64,000 bases of DNA, from NCBI GenBank assembly GCA_963971425.1, contig OZ020520.1, positions 12,771,807 to 12,835,806 of the forward strand. The letters run 5' to 3'. The DNA comes from Bryoerythrophyllum caledonicum (lineage: Eukaryota > Streptophyta > Bryopsida > Pottiales > Pottiaceae). How positions within the stretch are numbered: the first letter of the stretch is position 1; each line of letters starts with the position of its first letter. Made by a program: the position numbers and the translations under genes. Positions 31,657-42,971 of this stretch are shown here, in pieces. The notes under the pieces were generated by a model that was not told the origin of the DNA, made no database searches, and saw only the letters and a program-made list of their open reading frames with translations.

Positions 31657-32435
31657 ACCAATGTTTCAAAAAATGTCTCTCTCATATGAGACGTTCCATG
31701 ATTGATTCAACAACTTTATACCATAGTTTTCAATCATAGGAAATTTAAGTTAACTACTACACAAAGACACTCATATATTTTAGTAAACTTTAACCGCACA
31801 AATCATAAGTTATATGCTTTGAATAGTGCATTCTGGTTTTATTATTCTCTGAATTGATATTGTTAGGGTATTTTGAATAAAATTAATGACATAGTTATTT
31901 TTTGATAATTAATGCCAAAATTTTATGCATGCATATTCTAACTTGTATTAAGTCATTTCAAGCAAAAAAGTCACAAGTAATAGAGGTGTTTAGGATAATA
32001 AAAGTAGAATTGCAATGACTAGGTCTATAGAAATTACTCATTTCCTTAGAGAAGCAATTACATTTTATAAGAAAAACAAACCATAGTAGTTTGCCTTGTC
32101 CAAACCGTGGATAGATTCATGATTATTGCTTCTAGTAGGATGAAAATATATTTTGAAGTAAAATAAAATCTTCCGTTTCTCCCCACCTCAAAAAAACCAT
32201 TATTGAACTCTTAAATACTACTTTTGAAAACAATTATAAAATCTTTATCACCTAACCTATGTTGCAGCTTTTTATCAGGGTTGTTCGGCCATCCGTCCGT
32301 CCGGTAGTGTCCGTCCGTCTAGCTGTCCGTCCAATAGAGGTTGTTGTCCGTCCGGTAAGGGTCAATCCTCGTTTGACCATGACTGGAGGTAAATCAATTT
32401 ACCCACTGCCACGAAGGCAACTACGTGGCTGACAC
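31657..32435. other. Intergenic; short CCGT-rich stretch
   Basis: No gene seen. At about 32288-32365 there are several copies of CCGTCCGTCCGGTA-like words, a small simple repeat at the edge of the GC-rich array that follows. Confidence 0.5.
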
Positions 32436-32439
32436 GTCG

Positions 32440-32870
32440 ACAACAGGGTCGCGCGCGTGCAAACAGGGGGTGGGCGCGTGAAGGGGGCGGGCGCGTACGG
32501 AGATGGGCCGGGCGCATACCGGGAGGGACCGGACGCACTTAAGGGGCCGGGCGCATATAGGGGAGGACGGGGCGCGTACCGTAAGGGGCCGGGCGCATAT
32601 AGGAGAGGACACGCTTGGGTACCGTGAGGGGCCGGGCTCATACAGAGGAGGACCGCATGCGTACCGTGAGGGGCCGGTTGCATACAAAAGAGATCGGGCG
32701 CGTACCGCAAGGGGCCGGGGGCGCGCGCAGTGAAAAGCAGGCGCATACTTAGAGGGGCTCGCGCGTCCGACAAAGGTCGCGCGCCCGAGCTGAAGGTTGG
32801 GCAAGTTCGTGGAGGGGATGGGCCGGACGCGCGCATACGGATATGGAATTCAGGGGTTGCGCGCGCTCTC
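32440..32870. repeat. GC-rich minisatellite, about 33-bp unit
   Basis: Units near CGCGTACCGTAAGGGGCCGG plus GCGCATATAGGAGAGGA recur about ten times. The word GGGCCGGGCGC relates it to the arrays at 34.8, 40.3, 43.0 and 44.5 kb. Unlike those, it has no evident gene or TATA box at either edge; the kinase-like gene ends (3' side) at 33035. Confidence 0.75.
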
Positions 32871-33034
32871 TCACTGCTTAACATAGATGAGCTTCATGTC
32901 GCAATGTGTATGAAAAATGTTAATCTTTTATTTATCACGAGATGGGCAAAAAGCACCGTTACATCACAATGCTAGTACATATTGCAAAATGATCAACAAT
33001 TTGCCATCACTATCAAAATGCTAAGTCAAAATTG

Positions 33035-34623
33035 CTATATCTCATAGCAGAAGCAAGCGACCGGAACTTCAAAGTTGAATGGTTTAGCCATTAGCTCGTC
33101 AACCACTTTGGAGAGTGTTGGACGTTTGAGGAGATCTCGCTCCAGTAACTTCTCGATCTTCACTTGAAAAGCTGCGTAGTTGACGGTTGATTTGAAGAAT
33201 GTCGAGTCAGATTCTTTCTCCCAAATCGCTCTAGCCATCCACCCAAGAGAGAACAAATCGGCGACCTGGGTGTACTGGTGTCGCCGCTGCATCACATCCA
33301 ATGTCGTTTCCGAATCTTGTGGGCCAAATTTGTTAAACAACTCTAGAGCTACCCAATGTCGTCTACGACGTTGATTGTCAAGCTCCGTGTCGGTCCGGAA
33401 TCCATATTTTGATGGCTCTTCGTGTGATACTCGGCTCGCAATTCCCCAATCACAAACGCCAATGAAGACGGACCCTGGTTTCTCTGGAGGAAAGTGGAGA
33501 AGCACGTTCGTGGGAGCGATGTCAATGTGAATGACATTTGCCTTGTGGACTTGGGCCATGGTGCACATCAAAGCCCAAGCAAGTCTTGCTCTATTCTTCC
33601 GAAAGGCTAAGATTTGTACAATATCCTCCGCCAAAATGTATAGAGCTGGAAGGATTGAGTTGCTCGAAGCCGCCGGATTTGCCTTTGAATCGACGGTTTT
33701 AAAATGGACCCAGCTACCACCATTCCACCACAATGTGTATGCCTCCATATTTTTCGTATTCACCGCCCAAAACTTTATAACTCCTAGGTGTGCAACATGA
33801 CATATCATGGCCTCATGAGACCGTTGTCTAAATTTCTCCTTCAGATGAGACGCCGTTGGAATTTTCCCGGAAAACTCCATATATGCCGAAATTGCTCTCA
33901 CACCCACGATGCGGACCTTCAGAACCTTTCCGTATCCACCAACGGCGTCATATCCGGAAAGTCCATAAACTCCGATATCTTTTGGAAGGAATTGCACGCT
34001 GTGCAACATATGCGCCTCTATGGCCGACTTCATTGCTTGTTCATTCCAAGGCATGCTTCTCGTACGAGAGCTTGAAAACTTGCCGATGGTGGTCTTCACA
34101 CCTTCGAAGAACTTGCAAAGTTCCAAGTCTCGAGGCTGATGCTGGCCCCCGCGAGGTTTTTTCACCTCACAATCAAATACATGCGATGCATTACTTGTGC
34201 ATTGAGTGATTACTCTCTCCATGAATGAGGCAAAGTTATACATGCCGTATGCATCATTGTACGATTTAGAACTCTTCAGAGCGCGCTCGAATTTTGATTT
34301 GAGGTCGGCCTGTAGGCACATGATTCATGGCTCTCCCTTCTCCAAATAAACTTGACGGAATCGCACCACGTCAAAACTTTCACATCATCGACGGTAATAT
34401 TGTATTGCCACACCTCGAAGAAATGCGGTATACTCCTTTGGTGGATAACCCGCATCCTTCTCATGCACAAACATTTTTTGCTTCCCCCTCTTCGACGATG
34501 CCTTCGATTCATCGAAAGGATTGCGGCTCGACTCTGCAACCCTAGTAGTGGAAGCTCAGATGCATCTGGAGCATCTAAATCAACATATGCAGGGCGCTTT
34601 CCAGTATTACGATCAATGGCCAT
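33035..34623 (-). pseudogene. Protein kinase-like gene with a frameshift
   Basis: The ATG at 34623 (MAIDRNTGKRPAYVDLD) opens a first frame that overlaps a second at 34276-34321; the two are out of phase, so a frameshift or an unseen small intron is needed. The second frame holds a kinase-like domain: glycine loop GGYGKVLKVRI, catalytic loop HIDIAPTNVLL (HxD with Asn), metal-binding CDWGIAS (DWG for DFG), VALELF in place of APE, DLFSLGWMARAIW (helix F Asp), and LLERDLLKRPTLSKV (helix H Arg). An upstream 130-residue region is unknown. Key catalytic Asp and Asn are kept. It lies between the two TE clusters and shares a GC-rich TATA promoter with family copy F. Confidence 0.65.
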
Positions 34624-34786
34624 TGCAATAATCACAACTCTACACAAACTAGAATTAAAAAAAAATTAAAACCTCCCCCCCCCAATGTGTGGTGGCCCCC
34701 CTCTTAGTTCCTAGCAAAGTACGAATAGTACTAGGACAAGGAGCCACTTGAGAGGAGCCTATGCAATTGAGATTAGAATCTGTTCC

Positions 34787-34794
34787 ATTTATAG
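34787..34794 (-). promoter_or_regulatory. TATA box for the kinase-like gene
   Basis: The minus strand reads CACTATAAATGG at the edge of the GC-rich array, about 165 bases before the ATG at 34623. Confidence 0.55.
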
Positions 34795-34814
34795 TGAAAT
34801 GAAAAATCGTAGCC

Positions 34815-35045
34815 TCGCATGCGCGTCCGCATGCGCCTGATCCAGACGCCACGGGCCCGACCCGTTCTCGCTCGCGCCCGGCCCCAGATTCCACGTGCCC
34901 GACCTCATATCGTACGTGCGAGACCCTTGATCCTACGCGCGAGGCCCCAATCCTACGCCCAAGACCCCAACTCGTACGCGCGAGACCCCAGCGTACGCAC
35001 CCGGTCTCCATACGGCATACGCCCAATCCCCATGCCGCGTGCGCG
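34815..35045. repeat. GC-rich minisatellite between two divergent TATA boxes
   Basis: Units of roughly 20-24 bases such as CTACGCGCGAGGCCCCAAT and GTACGCGCGAGACCCC repeat about ten times. A minus-strand TATA box flanks it at 34787-34794 and a plus-strand TATA box at 35058-35066. It thus looks like the shared core of a bidirectional promoter. Confidence 0.7.
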
Positions 35046-35057
35046 CCCAGCCGTAGG

Positions 35058-35066
35058 TATAAATAG
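35058..35066 (+). promoter_or_regulatory. TATA box for family copy F
   Basis: GTATAAATAGCC follows the GC-rich array. The next 50 bases (CCCATCTCACAAACTC, ATTGGAAATCGTGGC) share words with the leader of the plus hAT copy (CTCATCTCACATCC) and of family copy D (ATTGGAAATCGTGGC). Confidence 0.6.
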
Positions 35067-35342
35067 CCGCTCGCACCCAACCCATCTCACAAACTCTAAT
35101 TGGAAATCGTGGCCTTCAGCTATCTTTTTAAGGTGGTTGATTGCGTGATCTTCAATTGGGGCTCCAGAATTGCACACATTACTACGACGAATTGCATCAC
35201 CTTTGTTCACGGTTTGAATTATTTAACATCACTACCTTGGATTATTTTGAAATACAAGGTGGTAATTTTTGTTTGCTTTTTTTGAGATAGAGCTTAGTGT
35301 AGTTAACGGATATTTTGGTAGATTTCTTTAGAGTGTTCCGCT

Positions 35343-35530
35343 ATGGAAAGTGAGAGTAAGCCGAAACCCCAACAGCAGCCACCAATGTCCACCGCGTAGA
35401 GGAAGAGGGAGAAAGACAAAGATAGGCCAAGGCACGGGAAGCTCTAGAAGAAGCGAATGCACGTGTTCAACAATCCAGCGAAAATTGCATTCGTGGGTTG
35501 GCAAGTGTGAGCCAAATAAACCGCCCCCTG
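35343..35530 (+). pseudogene. WCH-RING family copy F (N-terminal fragment)
   Basis: The ATG at 35343 opens MESESKPKPQQQPPMSTA, a TAG, RKREKDKDRPRHGKL, a TAG, KKRMHVFNNPAKIAFVGW. This matches the N-terminal basic region and HVLCNPAKLAF of copy A. Similarity is lost at about 35520. It is driven, if at all, by the TATA box at 35058. Confidence 0.6.
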
Positions 35531-36270
35531 GTGGGTGGCTTATCTTGAACATAAGACTCTAAACCAGGGATACAATCCCTTGTACAACCACCATTGAGAC
35601 CAGCCATACATGCCACGCAAGAGACATAGTGACTTAGGTTGTGGTTACTTGAGATGTTAGTGAGCAATTAGTGTTGTTATAACTGAATTCAGCCTTAACT
35701 TATATCCAAACTTCAAACATGCATAAGTTTTGCCTTAGGGCTCCGTTTTCAACGTTTTTTTGGTTTAAATGGGTTCAGCTTGTCCTTCTGAACTTGACTA
35801 GACCCTTTAGGACCAAGTTTAGACCAAGGTACAACCCTGACAGCATTGGACAGCAGACATACCCATTTTCTTGATCCCAGAATTTATGTCCCCATTATCC
35901 TCTTGGTTACAACTTCGTTTTTTATGTTTTCTTCCTCTTCCCTCACTAGTTTTTTGTGCTTAACACAATGGCAACGTTCAATTACCCATCTAAATTAAAC
36001 CTGGACACACAACCATGCGACCAGCAGTGCAATACTCAATACAACCATTTACTTAAGTCATGCACCATATGATTCATGCATACATCACGCACATTTGCAT
36101 CCAAGACCTCACTCATGCATATGGGCACACATACTGGTCAGTTGAATTTAACCCCTTGTATCTCTTAAACCGAATTAGATTTGAAACCCTAATCTTCATT
36201 CAATTTCGGCAGCGCTTCCGCGCTATCGTTGCGAGTAAAAAATTAAGGGTTCTTCCTACGATAGATGCAA
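35531..36270. other. Intergenic, no gene seen
   Basis: Nothing recognisable. ACCCTTTAGGACCAAG at about 35800 recalls the terminal inverted repeat of the TTAA elements, but the neighbouring TTAA and partner end are absent. Confidence 0.4.
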
Positions 36271-36379
36271 GTATCACATGATCATACAACAAGGCAATAA
36301 CAAGCAAGTTTGGAAGGTAGGAAAGGCTCCCTGTTTCAACGCCAATTCACCCTCTACCCTTCTTGCTCTTGATGTTGAT

Positions 36380-36870
36380 GTTCGCCCTATCTTCCTGCTC
36401 CTCGTGCTCGTGATTGCGGTGTTCTTCCTGATCCTGCCCCTTGTGCTTGTGTTCGTGATCCCGGTGTTCTTCCTGCTCCCCGTGCTCGTCTTCGTGATCG
36501 CGGTGTTCTTCTTGCTCCTCGTGCTCGTGTTCGTGATTGCGGTGTTCTTCCTGCTCCTCGTGCTCGTGTTCGTGATCACGGTGTTCTTCTTGCTCCTGCT
36601 CCTTGTGCTCGTGTTCGTGATTGCGGTGTTTTTCCTACTCCTTGTGCTCGTGTTCGTGATTGCGATGTTCTTCCTACTTCTCGTGCTCGTGATCATGATC
36701 GCAGTGTTCTTCCTGATCCTGCTCCTCGTGCTCGTGTTTGTGATCGCGGTGTTCTCCCTGTTCCTGCTCCTCGTGCTCGTGATCGCGGTGTTCTTCCTGC
36801 TCTCATGCTCGTGTTCGTAATCGCGGTGTTCTTCTTGATCCTCGTGCTCGTGTGACCTAATCTCTCTTCT
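36380..36870. repeat. 39-bp minisatellite
   Basis: About twelve units of CTCGTGTTCGTGATCGCGGT plus GTTCTTCCTGCTCCTCGTG type, 39 bases in the regular units, with shorter variants. Since 39 is a multiple of three, the minus strand stays open for 218 codons as repeats of I-T-N-T-S-T-R-S-R-K-N-T-A, and the plus strand as hydrophobic repeats. I see no independent support for a gene. Confidence 0.75.
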
Positions 36871-36974
36871 AGTATGGGGCTTCCTGCTCTCCTTCCCTCT
36901 GTCTCGCTCGACTTCCCCTTCTCCTTCCAAATTCTCTCCTTAGCTACTAAAAAATGCATTCCGCACTCCATCCG

Positions 36975-37806
36975 GGGCTTCCGACTTGCGAGGTCAGTCC
37001 TCCTGCTCTCTCACATTCCCTACGTTCACCAGTCCCCTCAAAAATGAGCTCCCTCTCGGGAGGTAACCCCCAGGGCCTCTTGCTTTTTTTTCTCGTTCCC
37101 CAAGGTCGTTCCCATGAATCTTTGCATGATCCAGCCGCCATTTTGGCTGCCACTACTAATGGAACCTTTTAAAAAACCATTAACCTACCCACTAAATCCT
37201 TGTAAGGCATCCTTGCAATAACTACGGAGGTGTCATTACTAACCTAGGAATACTCTACTAATTTTTGTAACCTCATGCCACATGATGTGCGCATGATCAA
37301 CAATAAGTGAGTCATCTAACTAATTCAAGGATGCTAAATCTACCTACTCCACCTAACTTGAATTCCCCTTGCATGGGGTTATGCCTAATTTAATTAGTGA
37401 TTGGTGGGGATTTTACCCAAGTCATTTTGATCCTATTGGACTATTTTTTAATGGGCTTTTAAAGCCTCATTCTTTTTTCTTCCTCCTCACCATCATTCCT
37501 CCATCTTCTCTAATTTTTATCGTGGTTAAATTACCGTGGCTTCTTCACGGTTTCCAAAGTGATAGGAGATAAATTCGTCTCCATCCCTTCTCTTTCTAAT
37601 TCTTCTATTGTTTTTTATTTTTCAATCTTTTATTTATTATTTTTTTCTTTCTGTTTATTTTTTGATTAACCACATAAAAATCTTAGTTGCCATAATGTGG
37701 CTCCCAATCTAAGAATTAGTGGATGGGAAAGGCCAATTGGCCATTTTTGTCAAAAATTATGAGCTAATCCAATTGGATAACCCATTTCTACTACTTTCTA
37801 ACCACA
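36975..37806. other. Intergenic before family copy C
   Basis: AT-rich with no long frame. No GC-rich array or convincing TATA box lies directly before copy C, unlike copies D and E. Confidence 0.4.
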
Positions 37807-40122
37807 ATGCGTATGTTGTGTGACCCATTCGTCACCGTGAGCCGTTTTTGCGGCTCACAGCAAGATGAGCCATCACCATGGTCTCTCCTCACTTGCAAGG
37901 ATTACATCGAGTGGTGCCACATGTCGAAGTTGTTTCCTCCACACCGCCATTTGATAAATCGTCGCACAAACAAGGCGAATTTGAAGTATTGCATCAACGA
38001 GCAGTTTCGAACTTGTGCCCTCCAAGCGCACCAATACATATACAAGCTCGAATTCATGCCTCGCAATGATTGTCCCCTCTATCTCGCTTGCATGGTATAT
38101 GCGGAGGTCATTCTCAATAAGCAAGTGGATTGGAGGACTGTGCGGAAAACTCCAAAAATGCCGAGGGTGTGGATGCATGCCGATGTGCCTAGTGAGCAGC
38201 ATCCAGTGTTTTATTTTACGGCACTAGGGCCACAGAAAGCAGATGGCCCAGAAGAAGTACCTCCAGTAGAGTCAGATTCATCACCTGATTTGGACTCAGA
38301 TGGACGTGTAGGTCGGCGTTCATCGAGTTCTCTAGTGGCGCGTGCTTCACGAAAAAAGCCGCAACGAGTGAAGCTCCATCAAGCATCACTTGCGATGGTT
38401 CGAGAAGTTGGCCAAGAAGATTTACCAATCGTAAATCCTGTTGGCAATGATGAACCCATAGCGAGCCTTGGGGGTGTTGGAGATGAAGAACTCATCCATG
38501 TTATGGATGAAATGCCAATGATGGATGTCGTAGTCACCACTTCCAACACCAGACATGTAGCATCAAGGTCCAGAAGTACGACCGTCAATGCTCACCAGGA
38601 ATTATTGGACACTATAAGCTTGAAGGATGAGATGATTCAACTTCTCCAAGAAGAGATTCAAAACCTCAAGCTGCAATCCAGTGAAAAGGGTGATATTATC
38701 ACCAAGCAAGCAGTCAATATAAAAGAGTTGCGTCATCAAGCTGTTGCGAGCCAAGCTAATATTGGCGATGTTGCTCGAGGTGTGGACGACACAATTCTTG
38801 ACAATATGGTTGGCAACATTACGGACTGCTTGCTAGAGACCCCGACGAGACCACCGCGTCAACGCTTTGCTAGTCGTCCGTCGGTTTTTCTACCGCCGCT
38901 GACTGTAGCAGCGCAGCGATTCATAGATTCCATCGGCACTGAGGATTCTCTGTCGTTTTCCCCACCCAATCCAAGCACAGAACTAGTTTAGGTTTGCAAT
39001 GCAAACGAAATCCTTCAAAAAAGGATTAGATAAGTGGGCGAGCAGTACTATCAAAGGAAGGTGGCATGCATCTTGAATGTTGACTGTGCGAGGCAAATGG
39101 CAATAGAGGTCAAGAAGATTGACAACAAATATCTGACAAATAATACGCGCCGTGACTTTGGACTGACATCTTGGGCACACATCGATGAGATGTTTCCAAG
39201 TAAAATGCCAATGCGTGATGGTCGATCTATTGACTAGGCAAAGTTGGGGTGGGACCACGCAATGGATATATCTTCTCATGCCCTTCAACCAAGCAAAAAC
39301 GTGGAAGCACGCAAGTTATGGCCAACACCAACAAACTTCACGTAAAATGAAGATGCTTGTCCGGTTTGTTTCAATCCTTTCGGGCCAAAAGGTGCATATG
39401 CTCTTGGCACGTGCTGGTGTTTATACCATCCAATGTGTCTCCTAGGTGGTCTCTTGATACGTAGATTTTGCGCAAAGTGTAGAGTACCATTTCATGAGCG
39501 CTTGTATAATTTGTTTGGCCTCACCACCTACATGCCACCTAGTTGGGAGTTGAACCCGGAGATTGCACCTAGGGACGCCTATGCTCAAAAGTGGGGAGAA
39601 GATTTGGTGTGGAATTGGCGTGCTGGATGCCACCAGCTACAAAAGTCTAGTGTATGCTCGCAATTTGGTTGGAAAAATGACCACAAAGAAATTGTACAAT
39701 TTGTTCAATTATCGGGAACGGGCACGGTGCACGTTGGTAAACGAAACTTCTTCTACCAAGTCATGGGCGGACATTGGGATGCTAGACGCAAGCTATTCCA
39801 ATTCGGGCGACATCCAGATGGAAAAATGTGGAATCACCAGGGACGTGTGGTGTCAGAATTGGGAGAGGCCACTGATCTTGATCTTCGCAATGCGTTGCAA
39901 TGGGAAGAATCGTAGTGGAAGGAAACTTGGAAGGAGGAAGCTATTGACTTCCTTCTTGAAGAACATAGTTCGGCGACTATAAAGACTCTCAAATCACTTC
40001 AAAACTCCAAAATGTTCCGTGCTCTGATAAACTTGGATGGGCCTCACCGGAGGACGCGAGCGGCTTGTAAATTGCTTGATGGGGCTGGAAGAAGTGGTGA
40101 ACCAAGTGGAGCTGATGTGTGA
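37807..40122 (+). pseudogene. WCH-RING family copy C (longest copy)
   Basis: A single reading frame of about 770 codons, without indels, is interrupted by five stops, all TAA or TAG (38989, 39031, 39235, 39346, 39913). Order: PSPWSLLTCKDYIEWCHM; NKANLKYCINEQFRTCALQ; VILNKQVDWRTV; Ser/Asp-rich linker; helical coiled-coil-like region (LKDEMIQLLQEEIQNLKLQ); QYYQRKVACILNV and DFGLTSWAHIDEMF; RING-like finger (DACPVCFNPFGPKG, CWCLYHPMC, RFCAKCRVPFHERLY), which keeps the last C-x-x-C but has Cys where copy B has His; GLTTYMPPSWELNP; and a C-terminal domain ending KEEAIDFLLEEH onward. The layout suggests a RING-type adaptor or ligase, but the function is unknown. Confidence 0.75.
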
Positions 40123-40324
40123 TGAAGTGGAACATAGGCAAATAGAATGCAAGATGAAAGCGTAGCATTTATAACCATTTTGTATGATGCGGCATTTGCA
40201 TAGGCAATATAAGGACATTGACCCATTAAAGCATTGATCCATTTCCGGCAGCTCCTTTGAAACATCGAAATGATTTTGTAACATTTAACTCCCTCAATTT
40301 GCAAGAAATGAACTTTACATGGCC

Positions 40325-40672
40325 CTTGTTCACGCGTGCCCGGCCTCAAAGCGCACGCGCCCAGCCCCAAAGCGCATGCGTCCAGCCCTTGTTTGCAAGC
40401 GCCCAACAACTGTTCGCACGCGCCCGGCCTCAAAGCACACGCGCCCGGCCCCTGTTCGCACGCGCCAGGCCTCAATGTGCACGCGCCCGGCTCCAAAGCG
40501 CACGCGCCTGACCCTTATTCGCACGCACCAGGCCTCAAAGCGCATGCGCCTGGCCTCAAAGCGCGCACGCCCAGCCCCTGTTCGCACGGGCCCAACCACA
40601 ATGTTCGTACGCGCCCGATCATGATTGGTACGCGCCCGTCCCATCTCGTACGCACGCGGCCTACGGGGAGCA
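40325..40672. repeat. GC-rich minisatellite, about 21-bp unit, upstream of copy D
   Basis: Units close to AAGCGCACGCGCCCGGCCTC repeat about sixteen times at a spacing of about 21 bases, near two helical turns. Thirteen bases after the last unit is the TATA sequence of copy D. Confidence 0.8.
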
Positions 40673-40684
40673 TGCGCACCTCAC

Positions 40685-40690
40685 TATAAG
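40685..40690 (+). promoter_or_regulatory. TATA box of family copy D
   Basis: CACTATAAGATTGG follows the GC-rich array and precedes a leader (GCGCTTTGGCCTGCAACTGCC and GTGTCTATTGACACC) that is also found in front of copy E. Confidence 0.55.
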
Positions 40691-40841
40691 ATTGGAAATC
40701 GTGGCACGATGGGTCCACTTCCTAGGCGCTTTGGCCTGCAACTGCCACGTAGCGGTTGCTTGCTAAGCACTATTGGGAAGTATTTTACAGTGTCTATTGA
40801 CACCCTTTTACTCCCGACACCCCTTCACGCTAGTTTCAAGT

Positions 40842-41795
40842 ATGGATTCAAGTGGCCTTTCTGATATTCGGGATTTCAAAAAGAGGATATAGAAACGACA
40901 GCGTGATGCGGGACGAGTACGCAACCACAAGTAGAAGAAATGCATTCACATATTCATTGATGGTGAGCTAAAGGCATTTCGAGGCTGGGGATATGTACCA
41001 AATCTGTGGATATTTGCAGAATCTGCAAAGTACATTGCCTGGTGTCATTTGGGACTAATGTGGCTGCATTCACGGTATTTGCAACTTCGGCGGTACGACC
41101 AGGGTAATTTAAATTACTGCACCAATGAAGTATTCAAAGAGCGGTGCATCCAAGCGTACCAACACATCTACAACAGGGCGAAGGTTCACCGGAACGAAGT
41201 GAATCTATCCATTTTATGTATGGTGTACGTAAAAACTATACTCGGAGTAGTAGTCGATTGGAGGACGATGGAAATATAGCCAAACTCCAAGATGACACCA
41301 ATATCCACGGCGACATTATCAATAGAGCGCAAGTTTCCGGGCAAAGCTCTAGGAAAAAAGGCGAAGGAGGTTGAAGTTCCAAACGAGGAAGTCGTGTGGT
41401 CTGACACTTCCAGTGACGACTCGGACACTAGATGCGACTCATCTTGTCGCAAGGAGATGGAAGGCTTTATTGAATGCCACTAGCTTGATTCTGCCCTCCA
41501 AGAAACACCGACAATTGGAGAAGATTCCGGCAAGGAAGAAGATACAATTGAGATGGACGCGGTTGTATACGAGAACATCAATGAAAATCTAGAGTCTTCG
41601 GATGATGTTCCAATTGGCCGCGAGGTTCATCTTGAACTTCTTGCTAAATATGAGCAAAGTTTACAGATAAACAAGAATATAGTAGAAGAAGCCAACCACA
41701 ACAAAGAAGAACTTCAAAAACTACGCGCACTACTCCAAGAAAAGGACGATCAAATCCAGGAATATGCGAAGTTGGTGTTTACGTTAAAGTTGTAG
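40842..41795 (+). pseudogene. WCH-RING family copy D (short form without RING)
   Basis: The ATG at 40842 is followed by MDSSGLSDIRDFKKRI, a TAG, KRQRDAGRVRNHK, a TAG, KKCIHIFIDGELKAF, KYIAWCHLGLMW, NLNYCTNEVFKERCIQAYQ, and VVVDWRTMEI with a TAG where copy E has Gln. Then come SIERKFPGKALG, WSDTSSDDSD (shifted frame) and, at 41553-41795, a helical segment (LLAKYEQSLQINKNIVEEA). No RING follows. It pairs with copy E, which has the same order and leader sequence. Confidence 0.7.
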
Positions 41796-42970
41796 AATTT
41801 GATAGCAATGGAAGTAGTGCCATGAATGATAAATGGGCAATTTTGTAACATTTTGAAATCATAAACCTTGAAAATTTTGTAATTCGCACTTCATTTGTAA
41901 ATGGCTTTAGTTCAAAACAATGTTGTTTATCTCTGATGTTAATCAAGTTTGTATGGTTCAACATGTTTTTGAATTTGTACAATGTAATAAAGTGAATGTT
42001 CTGTAAACTCTTGTATACGTTAAAATTAAATATTTGATGACTGTATGATGATCTTCCATGATTGTACAACTTCATGCACTCCAATCAATAAATTAAATTC
42101 ACTTTTGTCTAATATTTGAAAAACCACTACAATAGTCTATAGAATCATCAAGAATTTTTTTGTAGTGGAATTTATATCATGTGTTGAAGAATAAAACTTC
42201 AACTTTTGTCTCAAACATGTAAATCATAAGACTAAACAATAAAATCATGTTACTTACTTGCATAATAAATGATTTGTGATGTAACAAATTCCCCAATATT
42301 AATGCAACATTATTATTCTTGGTTGAATATTATATTATATGTAACTATTATATTGGTAAATATTATTGCGACGGCCTTCCAAATGATAAGTGATGGCATT
42401 CTACCATACAAATTATCCATCTTATATCTTAATATGAGTATAAGTTTGCCACACATATCATTTTCCATGCTAATTGAAGGTACTAACTTTTTTTTTAAAA
42501 ACATTAAGTAAGTATAAGTATTGTGTTAATGCCATTTTTAGAAGATGTTTTAAAAACATTATAGTGTTTGACTACTTTCCTTGAAAATTTCAAAAATATT
42601 GGATTGTTTATGAATTTTTTGTACGTAAATAAAATTTTCAGTACATGCTCATAGATTTCTGGAAGATAGAAGTCAAATCATTTGAGCCAACCAAATAAAT
42701 TCACTAAATTGTAATAGTGCCAAATTGTAGTAATATATCGTAACAGAGAAAAAAATTGCCATATACAAACCCAAGAATAATAATGTTGCATTAATATTGC
42801 AATTTTTACTTTTATAGAATTCATGGATATTGCAAATTAGTAATTATATTTAGATGACCCGTCATGTAAACTTGATTGAAGTTGACATTGGCATTTCTAC
42901 ATGTCAAAAATGGAATTTTTGAAATTAGTTTATGTCAAGTTCTCTCCACTAGGTAGGTGCTTGATCTAGA
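41796..42970. other. AT-rich intergenic, no gene seen
   Basis: No recognisable protein or structured repeat. It is the spacer between copies D and E. Confidence 0.45.
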
Positions 42971-42971
42971 A

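Noticed and set aside
32399-32884. Pro/Arg-rich protein at 32.4-32.9 kb
   Set aside because: It is the translation of a GC-rich minisatellite that is open in several frames; GC-rich DNA lacks stops by composition.
36274-36930. 218-residue Thr/Arg-rich protein
   Set aside because: It comes from a 39-bp minisatellite that is open on both strands; there is no promoter, domain or homologue.
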